The notes: generated by a model from the sequence alone, not told the origin. 64,000 nucleotides of DNA from Riptortus pedestris (GCA_019009955.1 CM032230.1:32584001-32648000), one strand, 5' to 3'. Positions 21,938 to 34,330 are shown, counted from the first letter of the stretch. Numbers and translations: made by a program.

Positions 21938-23462
21938 AATACTGAACGGCAGAGTTAAAACTGGACGTGCCATAGAATGCTTAATAAGGATACCACTGAT
22001 GTCTGGTGGTGGTGATTATAAGTTTATTTTTATGTTTGTTGTGAAATATTCTGACATTTCTCCTATTTTTTTCCTCCATGGGCCTAACCTTTGCTTTAAG
22101 GAATTCCATAATAAATTTTATTTTATGCAAATCCACAGGCGAGTTTTCCTACGTACTGAATTCGCTCGTAAACACTTCTGCTGCTATGTTTTCCGGCAAG
22201 CAGTAAAATAGAAATACATCCTTTCATGGCACTATACCATCCAATTTTGGGTAGTTTAACTGTGTTATGTTCTAATAATTTACAAGCCGTATTATGTTGG
22301 CTACAATGATTTATGACTTTCAGTTGGAAAGCTGTCTTATAAATACCATCCTAACAATAACTGCTAGTGAAAACCTTGGTAATTCTTCTGGTTATTTTTA
22401 TTTTTGAATCAAATATTTCCTACAGCAACCATTGAGTACCACTATTTATTGAAGCGCTCGCTGGCAAATTAAATAAAATATTCTCTCCTCCAAAGCAGTT
22501 AGCTTTGTTACCCATAAAAAGACAGCCTTGAAGAAACGAAATATTTCTTTCTCCTGAATGTATAATTTTCTGACTCATGTCTTCAGAAAATAAAACTGTG
22601 ATTCGAGGTCTCCGAGGAACTCTCTTCATGATTAGCCATGAATATATAACACCTGGAGTTGTAGAGGGAGAACTTTTCAATTAACGATGTCACGGGAAAA
22701 TGTTAAGTGCTGCATACCATCACAGTTACTGCATATTCGCAAGGAGTGATCTTAAATTCAAGTTTCCGTTCTAATTAAATATGTTTTTTCACTTACCGTG
22801 CTTACTTAGGGAGAAATAAATAATTACGTTATCTGTTTATTAATTTCTTCCTTATAAAAATAAGATTTAAATCTATAGGATCAAGAAAATCGCGAATTCT
22901 GCCTGCCACAAGCTTTGGAGGTATGTTCTAATTGGCGAGCTTTACACTATAACGACCTTGTTTCGTTGCCACTGCAAACCAGTATATCTTTAAGTAGCTA
23001 GTCAACTTCCTTGCGATGCTGAGTGAACAGAGGTGAGACCTATACAAGGCTTATCTTAGTGCGATCCCGGATACGAACTTGGATCATCTAGCGTCGAATC
23101 CGAGAGTGTTTAGACATTATGAAATACTGAATTTACAAGCCAATATCCGTTCAGAATCAATGCGTAGCCGACATTCAGAACTGTCATCTGTCATTCCCAG
23201 TGCTTTATAAATTTTCAGGTCTGATAAAGTGCCATTAGGAATCTCAAACATATTTATTAGGTATTCATTTATTTCAAATAACTATTATAGGGTTAAGGGC
23301 AACCTCCTAATATGTCTTGGTGATGAAGGTATTCTCAATGAAATTAAATAAACATTGTAACAATTTAAAAACATAACAACTCCCCTGCCTTGAGGATCTT
23401 GTGAATGGAATCGTACAGTACTTAATGCTGGAGTCTCTACATAATTTAGGACAACACCAAAT
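21938..23462. other. Unassigned DNA
   Basis: A minus-strand frame at 22420-22680 (86 codons) has a possible splice acceptor (CTACAACTCCAG) and donor (ATGG|GTAACA) but no recognised domain. It is not called. A SINE-like relic may lie at 22960-23110. Confidence 0.3.
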
Positions 23463-23935
23463 AGTCAGCCACACAGGGGCTGCGTATACTAAGCAGATTT
23501 CTCACGCGATGGATGACACACTGTCGACATCACCTCACTATGGAGTGGGCATTTAAGCAAGGTTAAAAAAAAAAAGAAGTGTGAATAACTAGCTTAATAT
23601 TTGAGTTACCAGGAAATGTATAGAACAATAACTGTAGAGCAGTTTAAGATTAGTTTAACTAATTAAAGAACATTTTTCAATCCAAATAATAATGGAGATA
23701 TTTGAATTTTTCATTCCTACCCCCTCTCCCCGGTTAATGGTTAATTATCATAAACGTTAAAAGATTAAATAAACGTTTTCGAGGCAAGAACATAAAATCA
23801 TAATTGAAGATTCCTTATTTTTATGTATCTCACATAACGAACTTTTTCAAAACTATATTTGGTATTTAAGTTTGGAATAAGACTTTTCTTTTATTCTATT
23901 GTAAGTCCGTCACGCAGGGGCAGTGTGATAAAAAA
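23463..23935 (-). mobile_element. H-family fragments, two 3' ends
   Basis: One H 3' end starts at 23463 (AGCCACACAGGGGCTGCG) with degraded internal sequence to about 23830. A second 3' end starts at 23903 (AAGTCCGTCACGCAGGGG) and is cut off after about 35 bp. A T-run and C-rich block typical of H lies at 23720-23740. Confidence 0.5.
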
Positions 23936-25655
23936 AATCTTTTTTATCCAGCCTTCCAAATGTGTGTAAGGCCGTTGGGAAATCGAGAAAGTATTAAAAT
24001 AGAGACTTCTCAGATGATTAGCTAACTTACTAACAAATTGATTATTTTATAGATATTGTGATCATGTTTAATTTCATCGCACTATGAACTGGTGTAGGGT
24101 AGAGCTTGAGAAGGCTGCTGATAAATATCAATTCCAAAGTCATTTTCGTTGTAAAACATTGAGAAAGAATATTTGAATTACTATATTCCTTAAAAAGTTA
24201 AATTTGGGTCCCATTTACTTAATAATAATGTTAAAACTAAGGCACCAATGATTTTTAGAAAAATATGAAATAATTTTTGTAGGTTGTTTCCGAACATAAT
24301 GAATCTGAAACCAGTGATCTACAGTAATTTTGTAAAGGTGCCGACAATTCTTGGGGTGTGTTATGGTTAGGTTTTCTAAGAAAAGAATGATTTGATATCG
24401 ATCGGTAAGGTACATCAGACCTGCTATTATTTCGGCAGATAAAGTAAAAAAAAAATATAGATATATATGTGTAGCAATAACTATGATTGCCTCGCTTAAC
24501 CTTCGCGGCCCGATTGAAGGCTAGAAAAGGAAAGAGTTGGCCTAAGGTATGCGTCAAGGAAAATCCAACCTTGCCTCCCAACAGCTCAAAGTATCCTAGA
24601 TAATTTTGTGAATTTTTGGTTGATATAACCAAGCCAAAACTAACCAGAGGTTCTGAAAACCTTCGGAAATTTGTGTCATTTATTTGGATACCCTCAGTTT
24701 TAAGGTTTCCTAAAAAAAAAAAAAAAGGCACCCATTGAATGAAGAAAACGATATCTAACGAACTCAACTCAATGCACCGTAATTGTTTATTTATTTCACT
24801 TGCTTCTTATTTAATTTCTTTCAAATTAATGATTCTTATTATTATTATTATTTATTAACGTCCACTTTTTGAAATGATTCTTTTGCTGCTACTTTTATAA
24901 TAATTTTTACTATTGTTCTAATTCTTGTTCCTTAATTTTGTTTCTTTTTCTTATTTTGGTATTTCTCGCTATTTGTTTTTGGCCAATAAAGGTATCGAAC
25001 CACTATCAAAAGAATATATCCTTTTTCTGTGGGTCCTATACTACTTGTTTTATTTCTATTTTAAAATTTTCATTTAAAAAATACTTTTAACTCCATGTTA
25101 AAAAATTCAATGTTAAGTTGACACTGAATAAGGGAGGGGTAAAAACATTTTTTAAAAAATTTATTTTGAGAAATAATAAATTTATTTTATAGACGATAGT
25201 CAAATATATGTCAAACTTTTTTTCAAACTTATTAGTACATTTATATCCTGTTCGTGAACATATAAAATAAGACAATTTCAAAAGATCATGAATCAGCATG
25301 TTGATTACATATCTCATTTGCGGGAGACTAAACAGTAGGATTCTCCTCCATTAAACACCTATACATAAATAAAATTAACATCTTAGATAAAAGTATGAAT
25401 GGAAATGCAATATGTGTGTGTGTGTTTGTTTGTGTAGTAGGAATATAATTTCGTATTCAGGAAAAGCCACCACAATGTTGAGTTCGATTAAAACAATACG
25501 TAGAAGCTTGAAATGGGTTCGTGGTATTCTGTTGGCTTATTTCTAACGAGAGTTGGGTACGATTGGAGGTTTATAGTAGTCAGAAAACTGTTGGGCAGAT
25601 TGACAGACCTGGAGGTAACACATAGTGATCAACAATTTTAGAAAGTTGAAATGAA
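23936..25655. other. Unassigned AT-rich DNA
   Basis: Contains a short SINE-like 3' tail at 24835-24868 (TTATTAACGTCCACTTTTTG, reversed) and a 170-codon minus frame (24255-24767) that is low-complexity in part and has no recognised domain. Otherwise nothing. Confidence 0.35.
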
Positions 25656-25659
25656 TTGG

Positions 25660-26925
25660 TTTTAGCAGATTTCCCTTTAGGGAAATCAGCTATTGAGGTT
25701 GTACTCATGACGCGATTTTCGAAATTTTTCTTCAAATGTCCACCGATCCTACCTAGGAGATGACGAAAATGAGGTCCATTCAAAACTGTATATATATATT
25801 TGTCTGTTTCCGCTCTAACGGTCGCAATTATTGTTTAATCGTTACCAAACTTGATATTTAGTCGTTTTATGTAAAAAGACAGATCAAGTTCGTCAAAGGC
25901 TGAAATTGAACCAGTGGGAGGGGGGGGGTTTTCGAAAATTCAAAATATCTCCGTTACTTTACGTCGGACTGAAAAATTGTATAGAATCAATCTTATTGCA
26001 AATTAAATTTACTATTTATATTGTTCTATAAATAGTTTCCGTATAATGAGTATTAACCGAGATATTTGTATTTTTTGTAATGAGTTCCGCTTTTAGTAAA
26101 CCCCCACTCCTACTAGTAACATATTAATAATAAGCTGATATATCATGAACCACTTCATTACTAGGTTAAATACAAAATATTGTTTACATCAAAGCTTTAT
26201 TTTACGAGGTACAAACAAATACGTTCTGTTGTTTTCCGGTCTATCTATCGATACTGCGCTACAAGGTTGGCTAACCTGTTTGTTTACAATCTGGCCGTAT
26301 TCCGTTGTAGGGATTATTAATTTATATTGTAAATTCACTGAAAGATTTCTCATTGCCGTTTGTATTTATGGACTAATATTCACGGAAGTGTTACCTGTAT
26401 GTATATTTATCTATTGTAAACCTTCACTGGCTAACCTGCTTGTTCCTTAATCATGTGAACATCTCATAACCGTCTGAATCGTATTTTTCTCCCCCCCCCC
26501 TTTCTATTTGCTTCCCGGATTCCTAAATTTGGAATGGTTGTGATTAAAATTATTCTGGTTTATTATTAATTACAGTACTAGATACAATAAATAGTTATGA
26601 ATAAAATTTATAACTTATATTCAAATATATTTCCGTAATTGCATTTATTTCCGGTAAAAGCTGGCTAACCTGATTGTTTACAATTTAGACTGTTTGCTAT
26701 TAGGAAAGTTCTTACCGTTTGACTTGCCCTTTATTTGTTTACTTAATATTCACAGCAGCATTGTTTTTAATTTAATCTTGGAGACTAACGGACGAGAGTT
26801 ACTTTCCCGCCAAAAGCTAGTTCTGCCGTTTCCTTGACTGACTCGGCTCTCGTGAAATTTCTCTATTGTAAAACTTCACGTGAGAAAACTGCTTAATTTA
26901 CGCAGCCCCTGCGAGACGGACTTTT
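25660..26925 (+). mobile_element. H-family HINE-like element, long form
   Basis: Has the intact 5' end (TTTTAGCAGATTTCCCTTTA) and 3' end (ACGCAGCCCCTGCGAG, GACGGACTTTT). It is about 1.27 kb because an extra ~700 bp segment, starting with 'AACCCCCACTCCTACTAGTA' near 26100, sits between the conserved middle and the 3' end. Within that segment, GGCTAACCTG-TTGTTTACAA is repeated near 26268 and 26662. Related extra segments occur in copies at 28.5, 47.8 and 56.1 kb, defining a long subfamily. Confidence 0.7.
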
Positions 26926-26949
26926 ATCATTTTATTTCTGAATCCCACT

Positions 26950-27208
26950 CATAATTCCGAAGATATTGAAAATGTTGATCCCCCACCCCTCTAAGTGTAT
27001 CTTTTCCTGCTCCGGATTCAGTCATTTATGAACTTAATTTATCAATATACCTGAAAATCATAAATACGGAGTTTGGCATGGATGAAATATAGATATAGGA
27101 CCACTAACCTAGTAACATATTTATTTGAACGGGCCCCATTTTTGTCCTCTCCAAGGTGGTACGAATGAGCAAGAAGTGTTTAAAACCCGTTAAAGGAAAT
27201 CTGCTAAA
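26950..27208 (-). mobile_element. H-family 5' half
   Basis: 'CCGAAGATATTGAAAATG' and a C-rich block lead to 'GGATTCAGTCATTTATGAAC', then 'CGTTAAAGGAAATCTGCTAA'. Only the 5' half remains, immediately next to the oppositely oriented copy at 25660-26925. Confidence 0.5.
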
Positions 27209-28500
27209 ACGAGCGTCCAGTATGCAAGATCCTCTCTGCTCCACATTTAATGTAATTGCCGGGCTAAACACCTGTAGAGTGGCAATCCACTTTTCTTTTG
27301 CATGTGGTCTTTAGTCCTTGAAACCTCGTTTGCAAGACTTGTAGAAAGCAGATAATTGACATTGGGCTAATTATTGTGGTTCTTGTCTCTAGGCTGGGAA
27401 ACTACTCCTAGATCTAGGCTAGGACTTGTAGGAAGGTTAGTTAGGCTCATGCAGATTTATTGCAAAACATGCATCGGAGTATGTCAAGGCAGTTCCAAGG
27501 TATAAATAGTTTGGTTAATGGGGTTATTTCAGCTATTTTATAATTACTCAAATATTTAACCACTATTGTAAGTAACAAAAGAGAAATTTATGACTGTTTT
27601 ATTGAAGCATTTTGCATCCTTTAAGCTTAGATATATTTTGGAGTGTTTGTTCTGCTCTAAAAGCTGCTGTAGTTCCGATTGTCTTCTTTCTAATGAAAAT
27701 GAAGTAATGCCCAAGGACAACAAAATTAAGTCCGTTAATTTTTTCAAAGTATGAATAACTTTTTATTTTATTTTTTTATACCAACTGTTACTCTTTGAAA
27801 TAATAGTATTTGAGCCCAAAAAGAGCTTTTACACATACGTGGCATATCGATTATTTTAATAACCAAAAATTAGGATGTGTTTTAATAGCTTTCCTCTATG
27901 GAGCGATCTCTTCATCACATTTTTACCCTACCTTCTTCAAGTTAAATCTCTTAACCTAAAAAGGGTAAGCCAAGAGCATAGAAACATAAATGGGATTGCG
28001 ATTGAGAATATTTCCATCAATTGTATATAGAAAAATGTCAAGGATTTCCTCTCATGGATTTTTATTGATTAAATAAAATTATAAAATTGATTGATAATCA
28101 AAGTTTCAACTTTATGTTAAAACTAAGGCTTGGTGTGCATAAGTTACTGCTATCAGAAGGACAAAATGACGGAACAGTACCTGGACTTCATCTTCCTGTC
28201 CTTCTCACTCCCTGTTTCTATTGATGTTATTAGCTTGACGAGCGCTTTATCTTTAAGCCTTTCAAATGTCCTCCTGTGTAGTTGTGTTCATAATTTCTTG
28301 TTTTATGAGTAATCTGGTAACTTACAAAGTTTTTTACATATTTTGTACTTCTTTGTTTTGTCTATTCGTATATTGAAATACCAGTAAAGTTGCACTAGAA
28401 GGTTGTTTGTCGTTCGGGATTAGAACGGCAATCAGTGCTACCAGGGGAAGTCTTCTTTGAATGCCCTTTTCGTTCTATTCTGGTAGGGTTAGTTATTGAA
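27209..28500. other. Unassigned AT-rich DNA
   Basis: A minus frame at 27556-27747 and another ending at a splice-like GTACTG near 28181 look coding-like but cannot be supported. No repeat family recognised. Confidence 0.3.
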
Positions 28501-29328
28501 TTTTAGCAGATTTGAGGTTGTACTCATGACGCGAGTTTGAAAAATGTCTTCAAATGCCCATCCATCCTATCTAGTAGATGACGAAAATGACGTACGTTCA
28601 AAATTATATATATATATACTGCTCAAAAATGAATAGGGATATTGGTTATTTTTTCTTATCCTATTAATTTTAATTAAATCGATCTTAATTCAATTTCTTT
28701 TTTATGGGGGAAAAAGACAATAATTTCTAATAAATATTAATGATATTTATAATAACATTAAAAAAAAAATATGCTAGGCCCCATACATACCACAAAACAG
28801 CCAATATCCCTATTCATTTTTGAGCAGTTTATATATATTTGTCTGTTTACGCTCTAGCGGTCGCAAATTTTGTTTCATCGTTTCCAAACTTGATGTATAA
28901 GGATTTCATGTAAAAATAAAGCTTATAATAAGTTCGTTGACGGCTGAAATGGGACTAGGGGAAGGGGAGGGGGCTCAGATGGGGGAAATTTTGAAAATCG
29001 AGATATCTCCGTTATAATACGTAGGATCGAAATACTATATCAAATCAATCTTGTAATTGTAAATGTAATATTCTACACATGTTGTTATGTACATTTTTTC
29101 TCAATATTGAATATTCACCAAGATATTTTCGTATTTTAGCTTTCGACCACCAATAAACCCCCATTCCTACTTATTTCATAGAAACAGTACGCTGTTATGG
29201 AATGAAACACTTTATTTCAATACAAAATATTGTTCTCATTGACATTTTACTTTTTGAGATAAATACAAATTCATGACGTACGTGGGAAATATGCTTAGCT
29301 AACACAGCCAATTGGAGACGGACTTTTT
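28501..29328 (+). mobile_element. H-family element, degenerate, carrying a MITE
   Basis: The 5' end TTTTAGCAGATTTGAGG (its palindrome deleted) and a degraded 3' end (ACACAGCCAATTGG, GACGGACTTTTT) bracket the conserved middle. A 211-bp MITE (28618-28828) sits inside its (TA)n. The long-subfamily block 'AATAAACCCCCATTCCTACT' is present near 29150. Confidence 0.6.
28618..28828. mobile_element. Terminal-inverted-repeat MITE (mariner-like)
   Basis: The left end ACTGCTCAAAAATGAATAGG and the right end, its exact reverse complement, form inverted repeats that extend to about 28 bp (through GATATTGG). The 211-bp interior is AT-rich and noncoding. It lies in the (TA)n of an H element, consistent with TA target preference. 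The outermost bases are slightly uncertain because the flank is (TA)n. Confidence 0.8.
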
Positions 29329-30107
29329 CATGACTTGCTGTAATTATATCTGAATTATTAAAACTATGAAATTTCCTGAATCGGTAAATACAAATTCAAT
29401 CTATACTTTATGCAGATGTGTAGCCGCAATAGGATACCTTTAGCAGTGGAAAGAAGGCCATCTCTCAGTTACAGAAGAAAACAAAACATATTTTGTCATT
29501 AGACGAATAAATCTGAATGAAAAAGCATTACTATACAATAGCTGAATATGAAATACTTCTTCACAGCCATTATTGCTAATAATATTTTTCTTGGATAGCT
29601 TTCTTTGTTCCAAATCACTTGAATGAATCATATTTTCACTTATGTTGTCAGGATCTGTGTTGAGAAGCTTATTTCTAAGACATGTCAAACTATTCCTCGT
29701 AACGGACGGCAGCACATCATTTATCGTTGATACCAATCTGTGGCCAATTGATTCTATTGCCTCGTGCAACATGTGTGAATCATATCCGATTCTAGAACAC
29801 TCCATTGAATTGTTCTTCTAAATGTTATTGGGGGCAGTTGTGGTGAAATATCTTATAGCCCTGATTCATTTTTTTTGGAAATAGTATTTGATAGTTATGT
29901 ATCAAACTGAGTTTTGTTGTTGGTATGAGAATAATTTACGTCATAAAAATGACATAAAAATGACAACTTTTTAAAAAACGTAGTGATTTTAAGATTTACG
30001 TAGCTTGGTTATTCCTACTAAGTATTAGTACTTTTATTCTAATGGTTTTGAATAGATTTTACCGACAGTATTATTTAATGTACGTTTATGTTAATGCATT
30101 TAAAATA

Positions 30108-30109
<2 letters not shown>
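29329..30109. other. Unassigned DNA with a 121-codon minus frame
   Basis: The frame 29440-29805 reads MECSRIGYDSHMLHEAIESI onward. It has a possible acceptor upstream (AACATTTAG) but a stop just before the only good donor. No domain recognised; left as a weak candidate. Confidence 0.2.

Positions 30110-30157
<48 letters not shown>
30110..30157. repeat. (TA)n microsatellite
   Basis: About 24 TA units. Confidence 0.9.
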
Positions 30158-30158
<1 letters not shown>

Positions 30159-30474
30159 GCGAAAAAATATATATGAATTTCCCAAAGATTCCTTGTTGCC
30201 ATGACCAATGACCCAACTTGTAACTTCAACTGTATTTGTATATGTACCCCAATTCCAGTAAGTACTAATTACAAATTTCTCCCTTCTCCATTTCCTTAAT
30301 CTGGAGAAAAACTGCAAATTGGATAGAAGGGAAGACTCACTTTTCTCGAGTCTTACATTAATAGGTCACTCTTACAGGCTACTTTGTTTTGTGTATTAGC
30401 ATGAGTAATATTGCTATAATAATGAATACGTTTGAATATCAAGGTTACCAGTTATTACTGCTCACTTTATGCAA

Positions 30475-30650
30475 CTGTGGCTTTCCGGAACGGGTTATTA
30501 TCTGGTTAACACTTTTTTCTATCCAAGAGGAACATTTAATTTAGGGAGTTCGTCTCTAATAATAAATGACGCCTACCCACGTAAGAATCGACTCTAGGAC
30601 TATTGGTTTAGCAAGAGTATTGAGACCAACACCGTATCTCATATTACCAA
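30475..30650 (-). mobile_element. SINE family S copy
   Basis: Reversed S body: 'GGGTTATTATCTGGTTAACA', 'TTTAGGGAGTTCGTCTCTAA', then a head segment with GTAAGAATCGACTCTAGG (reversed B-box). Confidence 0.45.
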
Positions 30651-31135
30651 CCAGAAGTTAAATTCACTGTTAGTACTCAAAAGTATAAAATGCAGGGAGA
30701 TATATATGGAGTCTGGCAGATAATCGCTGGAAAATGAGCCTGGGAAAGGGCAGTATAGCAGTTATTTATCTTTATTTCTAACAGTAAAGTAAGTAGACAC
30801 AGTAAAGAAACTTTTTTATAGCCCTGCTAGCATCATCGAATTTATTATATGTTTCAGCAATAGCACTAAGTGGACGATAATGTAAACAAAAATATGGATT
30901 TCTGAGCTCTGGAAAGGCCTTTCTTTCATGATATTAAATACGACGAGTCCAATAACAATTATTTAAGAGAGGACTCAGCGACGTAGAACTCATTCTGTGT
31001 GAAGCCGGGAGGAAAAGAGACCGGGAACAGAGAGCCGTCTCGAAGTGCATAGAGAACGAAGTTTTACGATTGTCTCAAAGGGGTGCCGACACTTCATGAA
31101 GTACTTGGCGACATTAGCGGTGCCACGACCCTCAC

Positions 31136-31246
31136 CTCGCGCCGTTACCGCAGCCACAAAGCTCGTGGGGGACTTTAGTGCCGTGGATGAGAGTGTTTCC
31201 ACTCCCGACATGATAGTTAAAACTCCGGCCTCAGGTTCAATATAAT
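31136..31246 (-). CDS. Weak candidate internal exon using an H-derived splice site
   Basis: Minus strand: the acceptor CCCCTGTGTTGCAG, made from an H 3' end, opens a 36-codon frame starting YIEPEAGVLTIMSGVETLSS. It ends at the donor GCGCGAG|GTGAGG. The segment is GC-rich relative to its flanks. GC-richness continues to about 31020 and a plus-strand frame is also open, so the call is weak. Confidence 0.22.
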
Positions 31247-31290
31247 CTGCAACACAGGGGCTGCGTAAAATTTGCATATTTCCTACGTGC
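31247..31290 (-). mobile_element. H-family 3'-end fragment
   Basis: 'CTGCAACACAGGGGCTGCG' with 'TTTGCATATTTCCTACGTG' is a solo H 3' end read on the plus strand. Confidence 0.5.
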
Positions 31291-31434
31291 TTGACTGACT
31301 CGAAGACGATCTCATCTCACATTCTATTCTCCATTTCTAATGACCACAAGGAAACCAGAGGAAGTGTCTCGAATTTCAAGATGAAAACACTTTAGAGTAG
31401 AATTAAGGGTTGTGAAGAGTAAATAAAAAGTTCG

Positions 31435-32020
31435 TCACGCACAGAAAACGTAGAGAACAGCACTTGTAGAACATCAATAGTTTAACAAGACTTGTCCTAT
31501 AACACTTTTCGACCCGATTTAAAGTAACGTAGTTATTTTGCCCCATATATTTTATTTCGAACTGCCCCATCCCTAAACACTCCCCTTTACCCTGGGTCCG
31601 ATTTTAGTCATTAAGTAATATTGTATTTGGAGTTGAGTGTAAAAATTAAATATCGAGTATGGTATAGACAAATAAGCATTTTCGAGCTAAGGACGTAAAA
31701 TGTTACTTGACATCACACAACGTATTTGCGGGTTCCAAACACAGTAAAAGATCAATGAAAATAATATTTGGCATTTAAGCTCAGAATAAGGTGGTTCATG
31801 ACGTAATAGCTTATTATTAATGGTATGAGTAGGAGCGGGGTTTTATTTAAAGGATGGAAACTAGACAATCAAAATATATCGGTTAATATTCATGGTTGAG
31901 AAAATATGTGTACAACAATATTTATAGGTATTTTAATTTTGCAAAATAATAATTCCATACACGTTTTCGACCCGACTTATAATAACAGAGATATTTTGAA
32001 CGCATAAAAACGTAAGTTTA
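31435..32020 (-). mobile_element. H-family fragment, degenerate
   Basis: Starts AAAAAGTTCGTCACGCA. Internal sequence includes 'CGACCCGATTTAAAGTAACG', the C-rich block 'CTCCCCTTTACCCTGGGTCC', 'GAGTAGGAGCGGGG' and a second 'TTTTCGACCCGACTTATAAT'. The 5' end is missing. Confidence 0.5.
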
Positions 32021-32072
32021 TAACATCTAATCCTTTGTTGATAATAATTATTATAAATATTATAAGAACTTA

Positions 32073-32078
32073 TTTATT
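32073..32078 (-). terminator. Possible polyadenylation signal AATAAA
   Basis: AATAAA about 30 bp beyond the stop codon of the candidate terminal exon 32108-32321, a reasonable position for a 3' end. Confidence 0.3.
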
Positions 32079-32107
32079 TAAGAAAAATCTAAAAATCAAG
32101 TTTTAAT

Positions 32108-32321
32108 CTAATTAACTCTTGTATCATATATGCCAAATCCCCGGAATGGAATAGATTTCCTGTGAGTGGAAAAAGCTCCGTTTGTGGCCCTCAACTGAAG
32201 AGGTGTTGGTCTCCATGGTAACGTTATCTCAGGTAATCGCCGCCCTCCCCCCACCCCAGGGGGTCCTTGTACCTCCACAGTACCTACGTACCCCCACCCG
32301 GGTACCTGCTTGTCGGCCGGG
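32108..32321 (-). CDS. Candidate terminal coding exon, unknown protein
   Basis: A GC-rich open frame (much richer than the flanks) preceded by a ten-T tract. It contains DKQVPGWGYVGTVEVQGPP, PEITLPWRPTPLQLRATNG and HRKSIPFRGFGIYDTRVN, then TAG. With the acceptor at 32322 (TTTTCGAG, non-ideal) the exon starts with one carried-over base. With CAG at 32306-32308 it starts in phase 0 at 32305. The first choice is phase-compatible with the exon at 39172-39396. No domain recognised. Confidence 0.38.
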
Positions 32322-34039
32322 CTCGAAAAAAAAAAGTACCCTACCAAAACCCTAATAAAGACTTATCTCTGAACACCTTCACACGCTCAGGGCTAAAAAA
32401 AGGGATAAAAACCAAAGAGAACAAGTTGACTTGTCTGGCTAAAAATAAAATTAAAACCATTACAAAAAATATGTTGAGATCCTTATTATAATGCCTAAAC
32501 ATCTTTTGATAAGATCGATTCGCCCTATAGGCAGTGACTGCATTAAGATAGTTTTGGTGTAGCAATGAGATTACCTTTTTTGCCATATCAGAATACAACA
32601 TTATGAATTTCTAGCGGTCCCAGTAATCACCAGCACAATCTGTTTTACTCTCTACAACACTCCAAAACTTAATAATTACTTGAATACTAAATGCTGGAAG
32701 TGGTAACAAACCACATATACGTTTTATTTATTATTCTTTCAAAGTACTTATGAATTCCTTATTTATTTCAAGAGACAATTGCTTACGAAGACGCTTAGAA
32801 AAAATTCTAAAATTATTCTTAAAGTTAAAATCTCTTTAATTTGACAGATTTAACATGATTGATACCTGGAGCTTGCCATCTAGCTCTTCGGCGCCGGTTT
32901 TGGTCTAATTTTGTATACCCCCCTCCTTTTTTCGCCAAAAACGGCTAAATGGAATTCAAAGAAAGTCAAAAAATAAATTGTGTATCCAGCGGTAATCCAA
33001 CTTTGACAATTCATTAATACTCTGTTGTACGAAGTGGAATGGGAATGACAAGGGTTGTCTGTCACCCAAAATCACGAATTTTCGTTTTCAGCTCATTTTT
33101 AAACAAATCCACATGACATTTTTTTTTTCATTTTAGCAAGTTACTCCAATAGAAATCCTCTGCAGAGATTTTACTAATGACGTAGTTTTGGAGTAAGTAT
33201 CTTTTTCGACAAAGCCTACCTAGTAGAAAGCGAAAATGACAACCGAATTCAAAATATCTCTCATCTTTGTCGGACCAAAAAATGTAATAAAACCAACCAA
33301 TATTCCAGAGATATCACTTGTTGAAAACGTTATATTCAACAATTTTTGGTCTATAATAATAAAATTATACATTTTTTCTCCAACTAAAATATTAATCAAG
33401 ATATTTACAATTTTTAGTTTTCATTCGTCTGAGAACTCACACTCCAATTGCGACATTTTCACATGAGTCACTTCCAGTATAAATTTCCATTATACTCTAT
33501 TTTTGAACTTCTGCTTTTTTGCCTTTAATGAAGATAGGGTTGAGGTTACATTTCGACAATCACCTTTTTTTTTATATCATCATGTTCGGGATGTACGTAA
33601 CATACGGAACACTATTTGTACTATTCCAAAAGTCAACAAGCAACTGTCTTATTAAAAAAAATGAATTATTAAACCTTATCAAGCAGTTATTAAACCTTAC
33701 TTCATCATGACTTATTATTCGCAAAAAAAAGTTCTGGTTTCTCTCAAAGCGTGGTATCCTTGCTTTATCCGGTCTATTATAGTAAATTAACTAAATGACA
33801 GTGGTTTAGACAGGCTATGAGTCCTAGAGCTGACATAGCCTCTCCAAGAAGTCAAGGATGAGTAAAAGTATACCAGGATACTTCCTCCATGGTTCAGGGG
33901 CATGTATTAACCCTTCTCTTATCTGCTTTACATTGATGCACTATATTCCATCATTGTTGAATCAGCACATAATCAGCACAACATAGGTCAAAAGTAACAA
34001 ACATCAAATAAAATGAGGTCAAAGCCTTATTTTGAATCT
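32322..34039. other. Unassigned AT-rich DNA
   Basis: Short frames at 32880-33065 and 33236-33466 have no recognised domain. Poly-T runs near 33120 and 33567. No repeat family recognised. Confidence 0.35.
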
Positions 34040-34095
34040 AAAATGGTCCGTCACGCAGGAGCTGGTAAACAACGCAGATTTCCCACGCCTTGGTG
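34040..34095 (-). mobile_element. H-family 3'-end fragment
   Basis: AAAATGGTCCGTCACGCAGG then 'AACGCAGATTTCCCACGCC'. It lies about 240 bp upstream of an E2F-like palindrome. Other H internal sequence resumes at 34975. Confidence 0.5.
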
Positions 34096-34330
34096 CTGCG
34101 TATCATTGCTAGTGTTGATGTTCAAGGTTTGCAAGTGATATGCATTGCTATAATATTTCAAAGTGAAAATTACGACGTTACGCTATCTGTCACCATGATA
34201 TAGTTGTAACTATTACATTCTTCCGGAAGCTGCTAATATCATATTGTAGCTCAAACAGCGCACATGAAAAATTAAAGAGAGTTTATCACGTATTTAAGAA
34301 GCACGAATAAATGAAAGGAACCAGTAGGGC

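Noticed and set aside
22960..23110. tRNA-like B-box (GTTCGTATCC, minus strand)
   Set aside because: No A-box at the right distance and no cloverleaf. Not annotated as tRNA or SINE.
24255..24767. 170-codon minus-strand ORF, the longest in the window
   Set aside because: Phenylalanine-rich, low-complexity in part, no domain, no promoter or splice support. Length alone is not unusual across 64 kb in six frames.
28146..28290. Minus-strand frame ending at a GTACTG donor (TFERLKDKALVKLITSIE)
   Set aside because: No acceptable 3' splice site or start codon, and a stop just upstream.
29440..29805. 121-codon minus-strand ORF with some chemoreceptor-like flavour
   Set aside because: No definite motif, and a stop codon precedes the only good splice donor. 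Listed only as an unassigned stretch.
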